From contig CACZAK010000150.1 of the NCBI GenBank assembly GCA_902779075.1, positions 1 through 12,993 on the forward strand: a stretch of 12,993 bases of DNA, read 5' to 3'. Numbering within the stretch: the first letter of the stretch is position 1; each line of letters opens with the position of its first letter. This document shows positions 6,746 to 12,993 of the stretch, piece after piece. Both the position numbers and the translations under genes were made by a program. The stretch comes from an uncultured bacterium (GTDB lineage: Bacteria > Verrucomicrobiota > Kiritimatiellia > RFP12 > UBA1067). A model generated the notes under the pieces. That model was not told the DNA's origin. It was given only the letters and a program-made list of their open reading frames with translations, and ran no database searches.

Positions 6746-6759
6746 TCCGCGCTGACTGA

Positions 6760-6785
6760 GAAAGGCGCCGTCTTGGCGGCGTTTC
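6760..6785 (-). terminator. Possible terminator after the fucosidase/TAT unit
   Basis: On the minus strand GAAA-CGCCG-loop-CGGCG-CC-TTTC forms a hairpin with a 2-base bulge, ending in a short T-containing run. It overlaps the stop of the orphan TAT leader by 2 bases. The stem is modest and there is no long T tract. Confidence 0.3.
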
Positions 6786-6888
6786 AACCACCCGCCGACC
6801 ACCACTGCATTTCGCAAAGTCCGGTGGCCGCAATCGCACCAAACGCGGTGGCGTTTTTGAGAAAATCGCGTCGGTTCAGCATGAGCAT
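6784..6888 (-). pseudogene. Orphan twin-arginine signal peptide (34 residues)
   Basis: The frame starts at an ATG three bases after the fucosidase stop (a second ATG at 6882 is equally good) and reads MLMLNRRDFLKNATAFGAIA, a textbook Tat signal: N-RRDFLK followed by a hydrophobic Ala/Gly/Thr stretch. It then passes into ATGLCEMQWWSAGG and stops. No mature protein follows in any frame. The sequence changes character exactly where the 20-bp repeat at 6808-6827 begins. The placement suggests that an exported partner enzyme once followed GH95 in an operon and has been lost, leaving only its start. The fragment has no obvious use as it stands. Confidence 0.6.
6808..6827 (+). repeat. 20-bp direct repeat, left copy
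   Basis: CATTTCGCAAAGTCCGGTGG is identical to 9279-9298 and in the same orientation. The two copies bracket the fucosidase gene. ACCCGCC lies a short distance upstream of both copies, so the related segment is longer but with an indel. Confidence 0.9.
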
Positions 6889-6891
6889 GAT

Positions 6892-9240
6892 TTATTCTTT
6901 TCTTACAATAACATCCCGCCACGGCTTGCCGCCGAAACGGACGAGCGGCGGAACATCGGTAGCGTGGGGCCCGGGGCGGAGCGTGACCACGAGCGGCTTG
7001 CCGTCGCTCCATTCGCAGTCGACGATCCATCCGCCGCGCGCGCAAAGCCCCCGGAACGAGCCATGCGCAGCCCACTTCTTCGGTAGTGCGGGCAGAATGT
7101 CGATGACGAAGTTGCCGTCCGCGTCCGTCTCGTGGCTCTGGAGCAGCATCTCCGTGACCGCCGCGGTGTAGCCGAGGTTGGCATCTACCTCCTGCGTCTT
7201 CCCGATCAGCGCGCACAGCGTGTCGGTTAGCCCGTTGCGGAAGAAGACGTCGAACGCGGCGAGCGCCTTGTCCCCTTCGCCGAGCCTCGCGCGGCAACAC
7301 GCACGGTGTGCAATCCCCCAGGCGAGGGTCTTGTCGCCGCGGAGGTCTAACGTGCGCGATGCCGCCTTGAGCCATTCGGGCGTGTCGCGGTTCATGATCG
7401 CGCCCGGGTAGAGTCCGCACAGATGCGAGATGTGGCGGTACTTGGGGTCGCCGATCTCGCCGAACTTCCTCTCCTCGCGGAACTCCTTGATCTGCCCAGA
7501 CTCGCCGACGATCACGCCGTCGTACTTGCCGAGCTGCGCCTTGCAGCGTTTTACGACAGGATCGTCCTCGCGGCCGAGCATCTTCGCGTAGCGGACGAGC
7601 GCGGCGTTGTTCGCCTCGATCATCTGCTGGTCGAATGCGCAGCCGACCGTATGGCAGTAAACGCCAAACTTCTTGCGCATTTTCCTTGTGTGCATCTGCT
7701 CGGGCGATGCGGAGAACGTCGAGAGCCAGAGCCCGTTCGTCTCGGCGACGCACCGCGTGAGGAAGTCCGCCATGCCGTGGAGCGCGGGCCATACGCGCCT
7801 TTCAAGGATGGATCGGTCGTTGGTGAAGTCGTACCAGTCGATGAACATCGCCGTGGTGAGGCCGCCGGTGCCGGGGCCGGAGTGTCCGTTCGGCACGGGC
7901 CTGCACGCCGTACACTGAAGCTCGTAGGGCCAGGCCGCGGTCCCGACGCACCAGAAGCCGTCCGACAGCGGCTCGCCGAGCGCGGACGGGTTTTCGCGGC
8001 GCAGGTACTCCACCGCCGCGTCGCGCGTCATGGGGCGGAACGCCTCGCAGTACGCGGCGTATGCCTCGAAGCACTCCGCCATGTTGCAGTTGAACGCGGG
8101 CCAGTACATCATCTGCACGTTGATGTTGTGCCAGTAGCCAGACCCCCACGGCGTCTTGGAGAACGGCCCCGCCCAGATTCCCTGGAGCGACCCCGGCAGA
8201 GTCCCCGGACGCGACGACGAGGCGAGGATATACTTGCCGAGTTTCCACTGGAGCGCGGCGAGGTAGTTGCTTGCAACGGACCGCCTGCGCAGCTGCGGCG
8301 TGGACAGTTTTTCATCCGCCGCGTCATAATCAATATCGATGGAACTCTCCGTGACGAGCCTGTGGAAGTCCACGACATGCCGCACCTTGAGCACGCCGTA
8401 GCCTATCCGCGACGCCTCCCTCACGCGCCGCGCCGCCTCCGGCATCGGGTCGGGTCCGAACGGGCGCACCCGATCGCCATGCATGGGGACGAACATCTCC
8501 GGGCTCAGCCTGTAGTTCGTCGCAAGCGAATAGACGACGGACGCCTCGCTCGCGCCTTCGACCTTGAGCGTACCGTCCGAGACTTTCGACACTTTCCCGT
8601 CCGTCATAACCTTGAAACATCCGGCGAGGCGCACCTTGTACGTGCCGCTCTCCTCCTCAATCCTGATTTCGTCGCCGTCTGTCTTGACGTTTCCCGTACG
8701 GTTGAGCGGCCATTTGTCGTCCGGGAACGGCACGTCAACGCTCAGCGAAAAGCCGAGCGCGCCCTTCTTCGACGATGTGAAGCGCATCGCGCCAACCTTG
8801 TCGGGATACGACGTGAAGAACTCACGCGAATAGTCCACGCAATCCGCCACGTACCTCACTGTCGCGACGCCGGTTTCGAGATCGAGCTCCCTGATGTAGC
8901 CGACGGCGTTCGTGTGAGCGAAGTCGATCGCGACATCCGCCGCGTCCGTGAGGTTCCCCTCGGGCCAGTCCTTGCGGTCGTAGAGGAGCTGCCGCGTCTG
9001 GAACGACGGCTCGGTGAGCTGAAGGCGCTCGACGTCGACGCCGCCGAACTCCGCCGCGCCGAACCATCCGTTGCCGAGAGGGAGCGCCGCCCTGCACCAT
9101 CCCTCTGTGGACCATTCGGCGGGCGCAAGATAGCGAAGCCGCCACACGCTCGCGGGGGTCTCATTGGCATCAAGCGTCCCGCATACCGCTGCCACGGCAA
9201 CAACCACGAACAGCTTTGACAAATTCACGTTGCTTGTCAT
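6892..9240 (-). CDS. Secreted GH95 alpha-L-fucosidase
   Basis: 782 residues, the usual length for glycoside hydrolase family 95, whose members remove terminal L-fucose (chiefly alpha-1,2-linked) from mucin, milk or plant glycans by an inverting mechanism. Residues 1-25 form a Sec signal peptide (KLFVVVAVAAVCGTLDA), so the enzyme should be exported. Family landmarks: the N-terminal beta domain with WCRAALPLGNGWFGAAEFGG (48-67); SRPGTLPGSLQGIWAG (343-358); HNIN (371-374), whose two Asn correspond to the catalytic Asn pair of the family; SASPEQ with E514 in the general-acid position; YRHISHLCGLYPG (601-613); and EVDANLGYTAA with D686. The usual QMNYWP is QMMYWP and the usual DGNFGG is DANLGY, so activity or linkage preference may differ. 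It is GC-rich with a long antisense frame and has its own promoter box. Confidence 0.92.
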   Translation of the reverse strand: MTSNVNLSKLFVVVAVAAVCGTLDANETPASVWRLRYLAPAEWSTEGWCRAALPLGNGWFGAAEFGGVDVERLQLTEPSFQTRQLLYDRKDWPEGNLTDAADVAIDFAHTNAVGYIRELDLETGVATVRYVADCVDYSREFFTSYPDKVGAMRFTSSKKGALGFSLSVDVPFPDDKWPLNRTGNVKTDGDEIRIEEESGTYKVRLAGCFKVMTDGKVSKVSDGTLKVEGASEASVVYSLATNYRLSPEMFVPMHGDRVRPFGPDPMPEAARRVREASRIGYGVLKVRHVVDFHRLVTESSIDIDYDAADEKLSTPQLRRRSVASNYLAALQWKLGKYILASSSRPGTLPGSLQGIWAGPFSKTPWGSGYWHNINVQMMYWPAFNCNMAECFEAYAAYCEAFRPMTRDAAVEYLRRENPSALGEPLSDGFWCVGTAAWPYELQCTACRPVPNGHSGPGTGGLTTAMFIDWYDFTNDRSILERRVWPALHGMADFLTRCVAETNGLWLSTFSASPEQMHTRKMRKKFGVYCHTVGCAFDQQMIEANNAALVRYAKMLGREDDPVVKRCKAQLGKYDGVIVGESGQIKEFREERKFGEIGDPKYRHISHLCGLYPGAIMNRDTPEWLKAASRTLDLRGDKTLAWGIAHRACCRARLGEGDKALAAFDVFFRNGLTDTLCALIGKTQEVDANLGYTAAVTEMLLQSHETDADGNFVIDILPALPKKWAAHGSFRGLCARGGWIVDCEWSDGKPLVVTLRPGPHATDVPPLVRFGGKPWRDVIVRKE

Positions 9241-9256
9241 GTCTTTCTCTATGGGT

Positions 9257-9271
9257 AAATATTATACCAAA
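9257..9271 (-). promoter_or_regulatory. Promoter -10 region of the fucosidase gene
   Basis: Minus-strand TTTGGTATAATATTT contains a perfect TATAAT (9266-9261) about 20 bases before the ATG at 9240, giving a leader of roughly 15 bases with AGAAAG as a weak ribosome site. A poor -35 (TTTGCG) lies 17 bases upstream, inside the 20-bp repeat. Confidence 0.6.
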
Positions 9272-9278
9272 CCCGCCA

Positions 9279-9298
9279 CATTTCGCAAAGTCCGGTGG
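9279..9298 (+). repeat. 20-bp direct repeat, right copy
   Basis: Identical to 6808-6827. It lies between the DprA-like remnant and the fucosidase -10 box, and overlaps the expected -35 position of that promoter. Confidence 0.9.
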
Positions 9299-9299
9299 T

Positions 9300-9405
9300 A
9301 GCGCGCTTCCACCGCCGCCGGCGCAACCCTTCACGACGAAAGAAACGTAACCTTCGGTCGCTCCATCAGCGTCGCATTGCCAAGCATCTGGAAATGCACA
9401 GTCAT
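9300..9405 (-). pseudogene. Remnant resembling the N-terminus of a DprA-like Rossmann protein
   Basis: From the ATG at 9405 the frame reads FQMLGNATLMERPKVTFLSS, then a TGA at 9333-9331, then RVAPAAVEARYH. This matches the start of short DprA/Smf-like nucleotide-binding proteins, which begin with LGN-x2-LL-x3-PK-x-AFL-x-SR and continue into a Rossmann core. The TGA replaces the expected Arg codon (CGA), so it looks like a nonsense mutation. The similarity ends exactly at the 20-bp repeat (9298). The rest of the gene is absent. The assignment is by motif recall on about 35 residues. Confidence 0.4.
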
Positions 9406-9421
9406 TCGCGAAGTTCGCGCC

Positions 9422-10156
9422 TCATATCTTCGCCACGATGTCGGGGATTTTGGACCTGTCCATTGACGAGAAGGCGAAGCACTTCTTGCCGAGGTGGTTC
9501 AGCGACGCGCCCACGTGGATAAGCACCGTCTTGTCATCCGTCCGCGCCATGCGCACGAATTTCTTTATCTGCTCGAACGCATCGTATATCTGCCCGTCGT
9601 AAAACACCTTCTGCGGCGGAAAACGCTTATCCTGCATCGCGTCCAGTATCAGTTTGAATCGCTCCTCGTTATGAACCGACGCTTCCTCTTGCTTCAGCTG
9701 GTGACGCTCAGCAGCCTCGATTCGGGACAGCAACGGTGCAAGCGTAGCCAGCGTGCGGCACATGGCAACAAAAATACGCGTTATTCGAACGCTAACAACG
9801 GTAGCGACACCGCTCCTAAGGAATCTTGCAAGCATTATAATACCGTGTTCGGTAAATGCCCGCATGGGAACAGAAGAATGTTTCATGTTCTTGAACCGGT
9901 CACAATTTGTGACTAGTTCCCTCATCTCTTCGCCACTCACCGCAAACATGAACTCTTCTAGGAAACGCTTAATGTTGCGTTTCACGGCTTGGTTGAGTAC
10001 CTTCGTCGGTATCCCATAGAGCGCAGCCAAGTCGCGGTCAAGCATGACCTGCACGCCGCGAAGCGTAAGGATTCGCAAACGTATGGCGTCAACGCCCACA
10101 GGCTCGATGACCGTCCCTGCGGAAGACGACCTCGCATGGCTGGAAACGTCAGGCAC
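9422..10156 (-). CDS. ORF6N-domain protein, probably internally deleted
   Basis: 244 residues from a GTG at 10156; no strong ribosome site is visible. Residues about 24-140 form an ORF6N domain, a DNA-binding-associated module common in phage and mobile-element proteins: RILTLRGVQVMLDRDLAALYG (29-49), TKVLNQAVKRNIKRF (51-65), then AFTEHGIIMLARFLRSG (100-116). A helical linker with KQEEASVHNEERFKLILDAM follows, then QKVFYDGQIYDAFEQIKKFV. Full-length relatives have a further block here with IDNYID and a later HDRFLIIDD motif before HIGASLKDLGKKCFAF. In this protein RMARTDDKTVLIHVGASLNHLGKKCFAF follows directly, so the intervening 60-80 residues seem to have been removed in frame. The role is unknown; mobile-element linkage is typical of the family. 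Confidence 0.8.
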   Translation of the reverse strand: MPDVSSHARSSSAGTVIEPVGVDAIRLRILTLRGVQVMLDRDLAALYGIPTKVLNQAVKRNIKRFLEEFMFAVSGEEMRELVTNCDRFKNMKHSSVPMRAFTEHGIIMLARFLRSGVATVVSVRITRIFVAMCRTLATLAPLLSRIEAAERHQLKQEEASVHNEERFKLILDAMQDKRFPPQKVFYDGQIYDAFEQIKKFVRMARTDDKTVLIHVGASLNHLGKKCFAFSSMDRSKIPDIVAKI

Positions 10157-10229
10157 CGCCGAAGCTTCGTCCGCACCGACATCTCGATCTGTCTTTTTTC
10201 AAAGTAAGGCCGCCGGAAAAAGAACATGT

Positions 10230-10597
10230 TTATTGATTTCCATTTTGCAGGTTCCCTTCGGCGTCGTTGATTCGCTGACGCCACATTTCATGGCGATCTG
10301 GCGGCAGCCCATGCGATTTCATCCACGGGAAATACGTGCGCTCGACGTGATTTGTGAACATCATGAAATCGGAAGACAAACATCCATGAACATTCTTTAG
10401 TGGGCACATAATCCCAAGTATTCTTTCCGCTATTTCGGGCTCGCCTTCGAAGATGGTACAAGTACCTATCAATTCTCCAGAAGATGGTACAAGTACCTAT
10501 CAATTCTCCATAATTGCGAAATGCCAGCGAGTAGCCATGTTTCACTTCCAGAGACGATTCAAGCTGGGAAATTTATTTCAAGTATCTGTTCATGAGG
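10230..10597 (-). pseudogene. Decayed partial copy (A') of lipoprotein A
   Basis: The sequence from about 10597 to 10252 is nearly identical to the 3' half of the lipoprotein gene at 11585-12235, including more than 75 consecutive identical bases beginning near 10287 and 11622. Three lesions are visible: an in-frame TAA replaces a Ser codon just before the Gln-Leu-Glu matching QLEPSLE; a 31-bp tandem duplication (10449-10510) shifts the frame after LIGTCTIF; and 27 codons are missing between GIMC and PLKN. The last seven residues (NLQNGNQ) differ from the intact copy. A 14-residue frame starting at 10243 (MEINKHVLFPAALL) follows it where gene B follows gene A, and might be the last trace of a B copy. 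This implies a tandem duplication of the A-B unit followed by loss. Confidence 0.85.
10449..10510. repeat. 31-bp perfect tandem duplication
   Basis: Two identical 31-base units, 10449-10479 and 10480-10510, each beginning GAAGATGGTACAAGT. The unit is not a multiple of three, so it shifts the frame of A'. Lipoprotein gene A has a single, diverged copy of this segment. Confidence 0.95.
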
Positions 10598-10751
10598 ACT
10601 CTTCCGGCGATACTGGCGAAGCAGAAACTTTAATCGAAGATTTTGATTTACCGTTGTCTGCACTTGACTCTCCGTTGCTCTGCTGCTGCGCTGTCTCGGC
10701 GATGGCCGTTCGCATCAGGATGATGAGAAAGATTAGGACTCTTTTCTTCAT
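10590..10751 (-). CDS. Small exported peptide (C), 52 residues
   Basis: Starts at the ATG at 10751 with GGAG 10 bases upstream. Residues 1-18 are a compact signal sequence (MKKRVLIFLIILMRTAIA) with a likely cleavage site AIA-E. The mature part is about 34 residues, polar and rich in Ser, Gln, Asn and Lys (AETAQQQSNGESSADNGKSK). It has no Cys in the mature part, so it is not a lipoprotein. It lies 63 bp after gene B and overlaps the 5' edge of A' by a few bases. The partner is unknown; a short exported accessory peptide of the A-B cluster, or a leftover signal sequence with a random tail, are both possible. Confidence 0.5.
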   Translation of the reverse strand: MKKRVLIFLIILMRTAIAETAQQQSNGESSADNGKSKSSIKVSASPVSPEESS

Positions 10752-10814
10752 GGCTTCAATACTCCGTTTAGATAACCGAGTAGTACAAGCAACGCAAGCA
10801 TCAAGCAAAGTGCT

Positions 10815-11579
10815 CTAATCGTTTCCTTCATGTCTTTCTAACTCCATTTGTTTGCGTACCTCCAAGTATGCCGCTTTCAATTCAGGAGGAAACTTTTCCA
10901 TCATAAAGGCATTAGTCATGCTATCATAGATAAAGAAGTCTCGTTTCAATTGCTCAACAAACGACGGCTTCATATCATCAGGAAGATTCACATAGGACTC
11001 ACTCCCGGCAAATAAGTGGAAAAACCGGAAGTGTCTCCATCGAACTTCATAGGCGAATTCAAGTTCATCCGAAGAACCTGACGCAATTCCTTTCTTCTTA
11101 AGATCTTCATCTATCCTGACATTAAGACGTTTTCGCACAGCATCTTGCCATTCCGCCCCGGTCAATTTGATGATTTCATCCAAATCTCGTATTGTTTCCG
11201 CTTCCATCTTCCATCCGGCTATAACCGTTTCCGGGGTACTGTTCGTACCGAATATGAGTGTTCGTGCGCATTTGCCAAAGAAATCATGTCGTTCTCTTTT
11301 CTTGTTCCCGCCTTCCAGATGTTCGACGTACCATTCTGGAGTATGGCGAAAATGATTGAAAAGTTTCCATGCCAGCCTGATGCGCTCTTGAACATTGGTC
11401 TCGGCAATAACACGATCCAAAACAGCGTAGTTGTTAGAGGAAGCACCCGCGTTAAAATGCGATCCCCATTCGTCTGGCAGCGCGTCAATGGCCTCGTCAA
11501 GTGTAGGCTCTCGATGCACACATTCCGCCATGACTGCACAACCCACGCACAACCATACTACTGCATGTGGAATTTTCAT
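10815..11579 (-). CDS. Exported protein B, unknown function
   Basis: 254 residues from the ATG at 11579. An in-frame ATG at 11588 forms a 4-base ATGA overlap with the end of gene A, so the two are translationally coupled either way; AAGGAAG lies between the genes. The N-terminus MKIPHAVVWLCVGC resembles a lipoprotein signal with C14 as the acylated Cys (CVG-C, a loose lipobox), although a later cut near AEC is possible. The rest is helical, charged and aromatic with no recognised domain (ERIRLAWKLFNHF, RWRHFRFFHLF, then a Lys/Glu-rich C-terminus). ERIRL also occurs in gene A at a comparable place, and both are all-helical lipoprotein-like proteins, so they may be distant paralogues. No function can be assigned. 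Confidence 0.75.
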   Translation of the reverse strand: MKIPHAVVWLCVGCAVMAECVHREPTLDEAIDALPDEWGSHFNAGASSNNYAVLDRVIAETNVQERIRLAWKLFNHFRHTPEWYVEHLEGGNKKRERHDFFGKCARTLIFGTNSTPETVIAGWKMEAETIRDLDEIIKLTGAEWQDAVRKRLNVRIDEDLKKKGIASGSSDELEFAYEVRWRHFRFFHLFAGSESYVNLPDDMKPSFVEQLKRDFFIYDSMTNAFMMEKFPPELKAAYLEVRKQMELERHEGND

Positions 11580-11584
11580 GTCAG

Positions 11585-12235
11585 TCATCTTCCTTCGGCG
11601 TCGTTGATTCGCTGCCGCCATATTTCATGGCGATCTGGCGGCAGCCCATGCGATTTCATCCACGGGAAATACGTGCGCTCGACGTGATTTGTGAACATCA
11701 TGAAGTCAGAAGACAGCCCTCTGTAGATGTTTTTCAGTGGCACACGGTTCCTTCGGTTGGGTTCGTTGCCTATTGCATCGGCCCACTTTGTAACCTCCTG
11801 TCTGTGCAGCCGTATGCAATCGCACATAATCCCAAGAATTCGTTCCGCTATTTCGGGTTCGCCTTCGAATATTGTACAAGTTCCTATCAGCTCCTCGTAA
11901 TTGCGAAACGCCAGGGTGTAGTCATGCTTCACTTCCAGAGACGGTTCAAGTTGCGACATTGAATCCAAATATCTGTTGATTAGCCGAATTCTTTCCCCCC
12001 GATCACCAAGTGCCATTATTGACCTTGCCAAGTTATTACCCCATAACATCGTCTTCCAACCCGCACCAGAGAGCTTCTGCGGCATATCCGACATCTCGTG
12101 CTCGATTGCTGGAACGCGCCCATCGCTTTTCTTGAGTGCCGATGAATCCACTTGTGCTCGACATACGCTAGTTGTCTCTTCTCGGCAACCCGCGCACAAG
12201 AACACGAAAAGCAAACATGCGATAATCGTCTTCAC
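11585..12235 (-). CDS. Lipoprotein A, unknown function
   Basis: 216 residues from a GTG at 12235 with GAGGAG 7 bases upstream. An ATG two bases earlier is followed at once by TGA, so GTG is the only workable start. The N-terminus MKTIIACLLFVFLCAGC ends in a lipobox-like CAG-C with C17, predicting a lipid-anchored protein. The mature chain is helical: GERIRLINRYLDSM, then VKHDYTLAFRNYEELIGTC, EPEIAERILGIMCDCIRLHR, and a C-terminal HVERTYFPWMKSHGLPPDRH. No known domain is recognised. It follows the partial gene on the right by 21 bp, and gene B follows with overlap or a 5-bp gap, so it belongs to an operon of envelope proteins. A broken copy lies 1 kb downstream. Confidence 0.8.
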   Translation of the reverse strand: MKTIIACLLFVFLCAGCREETTSVCRAQVDSSALKKSDGRVPAIEHEMSDMPQKLSGAGWKTMLWGNNLARSIMALGDRGERIRLINRYLDSMSQLEPSLEVKHDYTLAFRNYEELIGTCTIFEGEPEIAERILGIMCDCIRLHRQEVTKWADAIGNEPNRRNRVPLKNIYRGLSSDFMMFTNHVERTYFPWMKSHGLPPDRHEIWRQRINDAEGR

Positions 12236-12256
12236 ATCAAATCTCCTCTGATTCTC

Positions 12257-12993
12257 CTATCTGGGTCTCAATGGCACTATAGCACCATTAAGCCGAACGA
12301 CGGTATTGGTTTTCCTTTGCACGACATTTTCAAGTTTCTCCACTTCAAGCGTGCCATCAGATGCCATTCTGAATCGCTGCCAATATAAGCAAAACTCCTT
12401 GACTGGCGTATCTGTCTCACACGAACCAGTTTCATTCCACCCTACGGGAATAAACCAGTTCATAGAGCCCGCAATCCACCCATACGTGTCATCGTCTGTG
12501 ATCTCACCAGATGTCGTCATGCCTGGAAGTCGATCCCCCATTTCAGCGTAATCATTCATGAAATAATTATGTGCATGAATGTTATGCCATACGCCAGCCC
12601 CCCTATTAGTGGTATGTGACCACATGAAATCAAAGTACGGGTTTGAAAAATATCCCTGCGGGTCTTTGTAATCAGACGGCACTTCCTGCACCGCTATTCC
12701 AATGAACGAAACGTTGGTCGGAAGAATCACCAACTCAAGATCCATGCCGGCTCCGCCTGCGACATTAGTCGGAACGCCGTAATCGAAAGCGTCTGCCGAC
12801 TTGGCAACAACCGCCTGCGGCTCAACCACATCCAAGGCAAGCGGATACTTGACCCCTTGGCAGACAGCCGTCAAGTAGGGTGAGGCCCCTGCCATCAACG
12901 GAGCGATGTAATGCCACATACCGTTTCTCAAATCAGTGCTTCCGCCCATGCCCGCCACGCATGTAACCGTAGCCGCAGTCGGCATCCAGGAGC
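12257..12993 (-). CDS. C-terminal part of an unidentified large protein (partial)
   Basis: An open frame enters from the right edge (SWMPTAATVT...) and ends with TAG at 12257, giving about 245 residues. It is Gly/Asn/Trp/Tyr-rich with beta-type composition (AVCQGVKYPLALDVV, MDLELVILPTNVSFIGIAVQ, DDDTYGWIAGSMNWFIPVGW) and ends in TVVRLNGAIVPLRPR. This suggests an extracellular or structural beta protein such as a surface or fibre-like protein, but I cannot name a family. The Met at 12985 has no ribosome site, so it is internal. It is the first visible gene of the A-B-C cluster, and its 21-bp spacing to gene A suggests one transcript. Confidence 0.7.
   Translation of the reverse strand, partial: SWMPTAATVTCVAGMGGSTDLRNGMWHYIAPLMAGASPYLTAVCQGVKYPLALDVVEPQAVVAKSADAFDYGVPTNVAGGAGMDLELVILPTNVSFIGIAVQEVPSDYKDPQGYFSNPYFDFMWSHTTNRGAGVWHNIHAHNYFMNDYAEMGDRLPGMTTSGEITDDDTYGWIAGSMNWFIPVGWNETGSCETDTPVKEFCLYWQRFRMASDGTLEVEKLENVVQRKTNTVVRLNGAIVPLRPR

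Noticed and set aside
6588..6842. 84-codon minus frame across the palindrome region
   Set aside because: Arg/Pro/Gly-rich translation of palindromes, no ribosome site, and it overlaps the TAT leader in a different frame.
6713..7792. 359-codon minus-strand frame overlapping the fucosidase 3' end
   Set aside because: Arg/Ala-rich out-of-frame reading of the GH95 gene, with no ribosome site or motif.
7423..9219. 598-codon plus-strand open frame
   Set aside because: It is antisense to the well-supported GH95 gene, is rich in Arg, His, Val and Leu, and shows no domain. High GC at third positions explains it.
10449..10510. CRISPR-like direct repeats
   Set aside because: The two 31-base units are adjacent with no spacer and lie inside a degraded gene, so this is a simple tandem duplication.

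Overview
The window has the look of an accessory region from a GC-rich, Gram-negative-type bacterium. Lipoprotein signals, a twin-arginine signal, a secreted GH95 fucosidase and an ORF6N gene would fit a gut or host-associated member of the Verrucomicrobiota/Kiritimatiellota/Lentisphaerota or Bacteroidota. That placement is inference; no marker gene is present. All clearly intact genes lie on the minus strand. The only plus-strand coding sequence is the 3' end of an unidentified gene at the left edge.

Reading the minus strand from its 5' end (right to left): (1) 12993-10590 holds the 3' end of a large unidentified gene, then a lipoprotein (A, 12235-11585), a second exported protein (B, 11579-10815) and a 52-residue exported peptide (C, 10751-10590). 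A decayed copy of A (A', about 10597-10230) follows, with a stop codon, a 31-bp tandem duplication and an 81-bp deletion. (2) 10156-9422 is an ORF6N-domain gene whose C-terminal half seems to have lost an internal segment. It is followed by a fragment that resembles the start of a DprA-like Rossmann protein (9405-9300). (3) 9240-6892 is a GC-rich GH95 alpha-L-fucosidase gene with its own good -10 box. Three bases after it begins an orphan twin-arginine signal peptide that stops after 34 residues. (4) 6785-6145 has no convincing gene. It carries several GC-rich hairpins, a 67-bp imperfect palindrome and promoter-like GGTATAMT boxes. (5) 6107-626 is a tightly packed five-gene operon: a large dynamin-like GTPase, a small TRAFAC-type GTPase, a single-pass membrane protein, an LGFP-repeat protein, and an LGFP-repeat protein with a C-terminal zinc ribbon. 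A truncated metallo-beta-lactamase-fold gene (564-145) follows.

The GTPase operon is the best candidate for an undescribed system. Gaps and overlaps of -8 to about 40 bp imply co-expression. The parts suggest two GTP switches working with a membrane-anchored partner and two small repeat proteins of likely ligand- or surface-binding type. A role in defence or membrane stress is inference only. A G10 tract inside the switch I codons of the large GTPase could make the system phase variable. The rest of the window is notable for decay: five broken or truncated reading frames and an internally deleted one, two of them breaking exactly at a shared 20-bp repeat.
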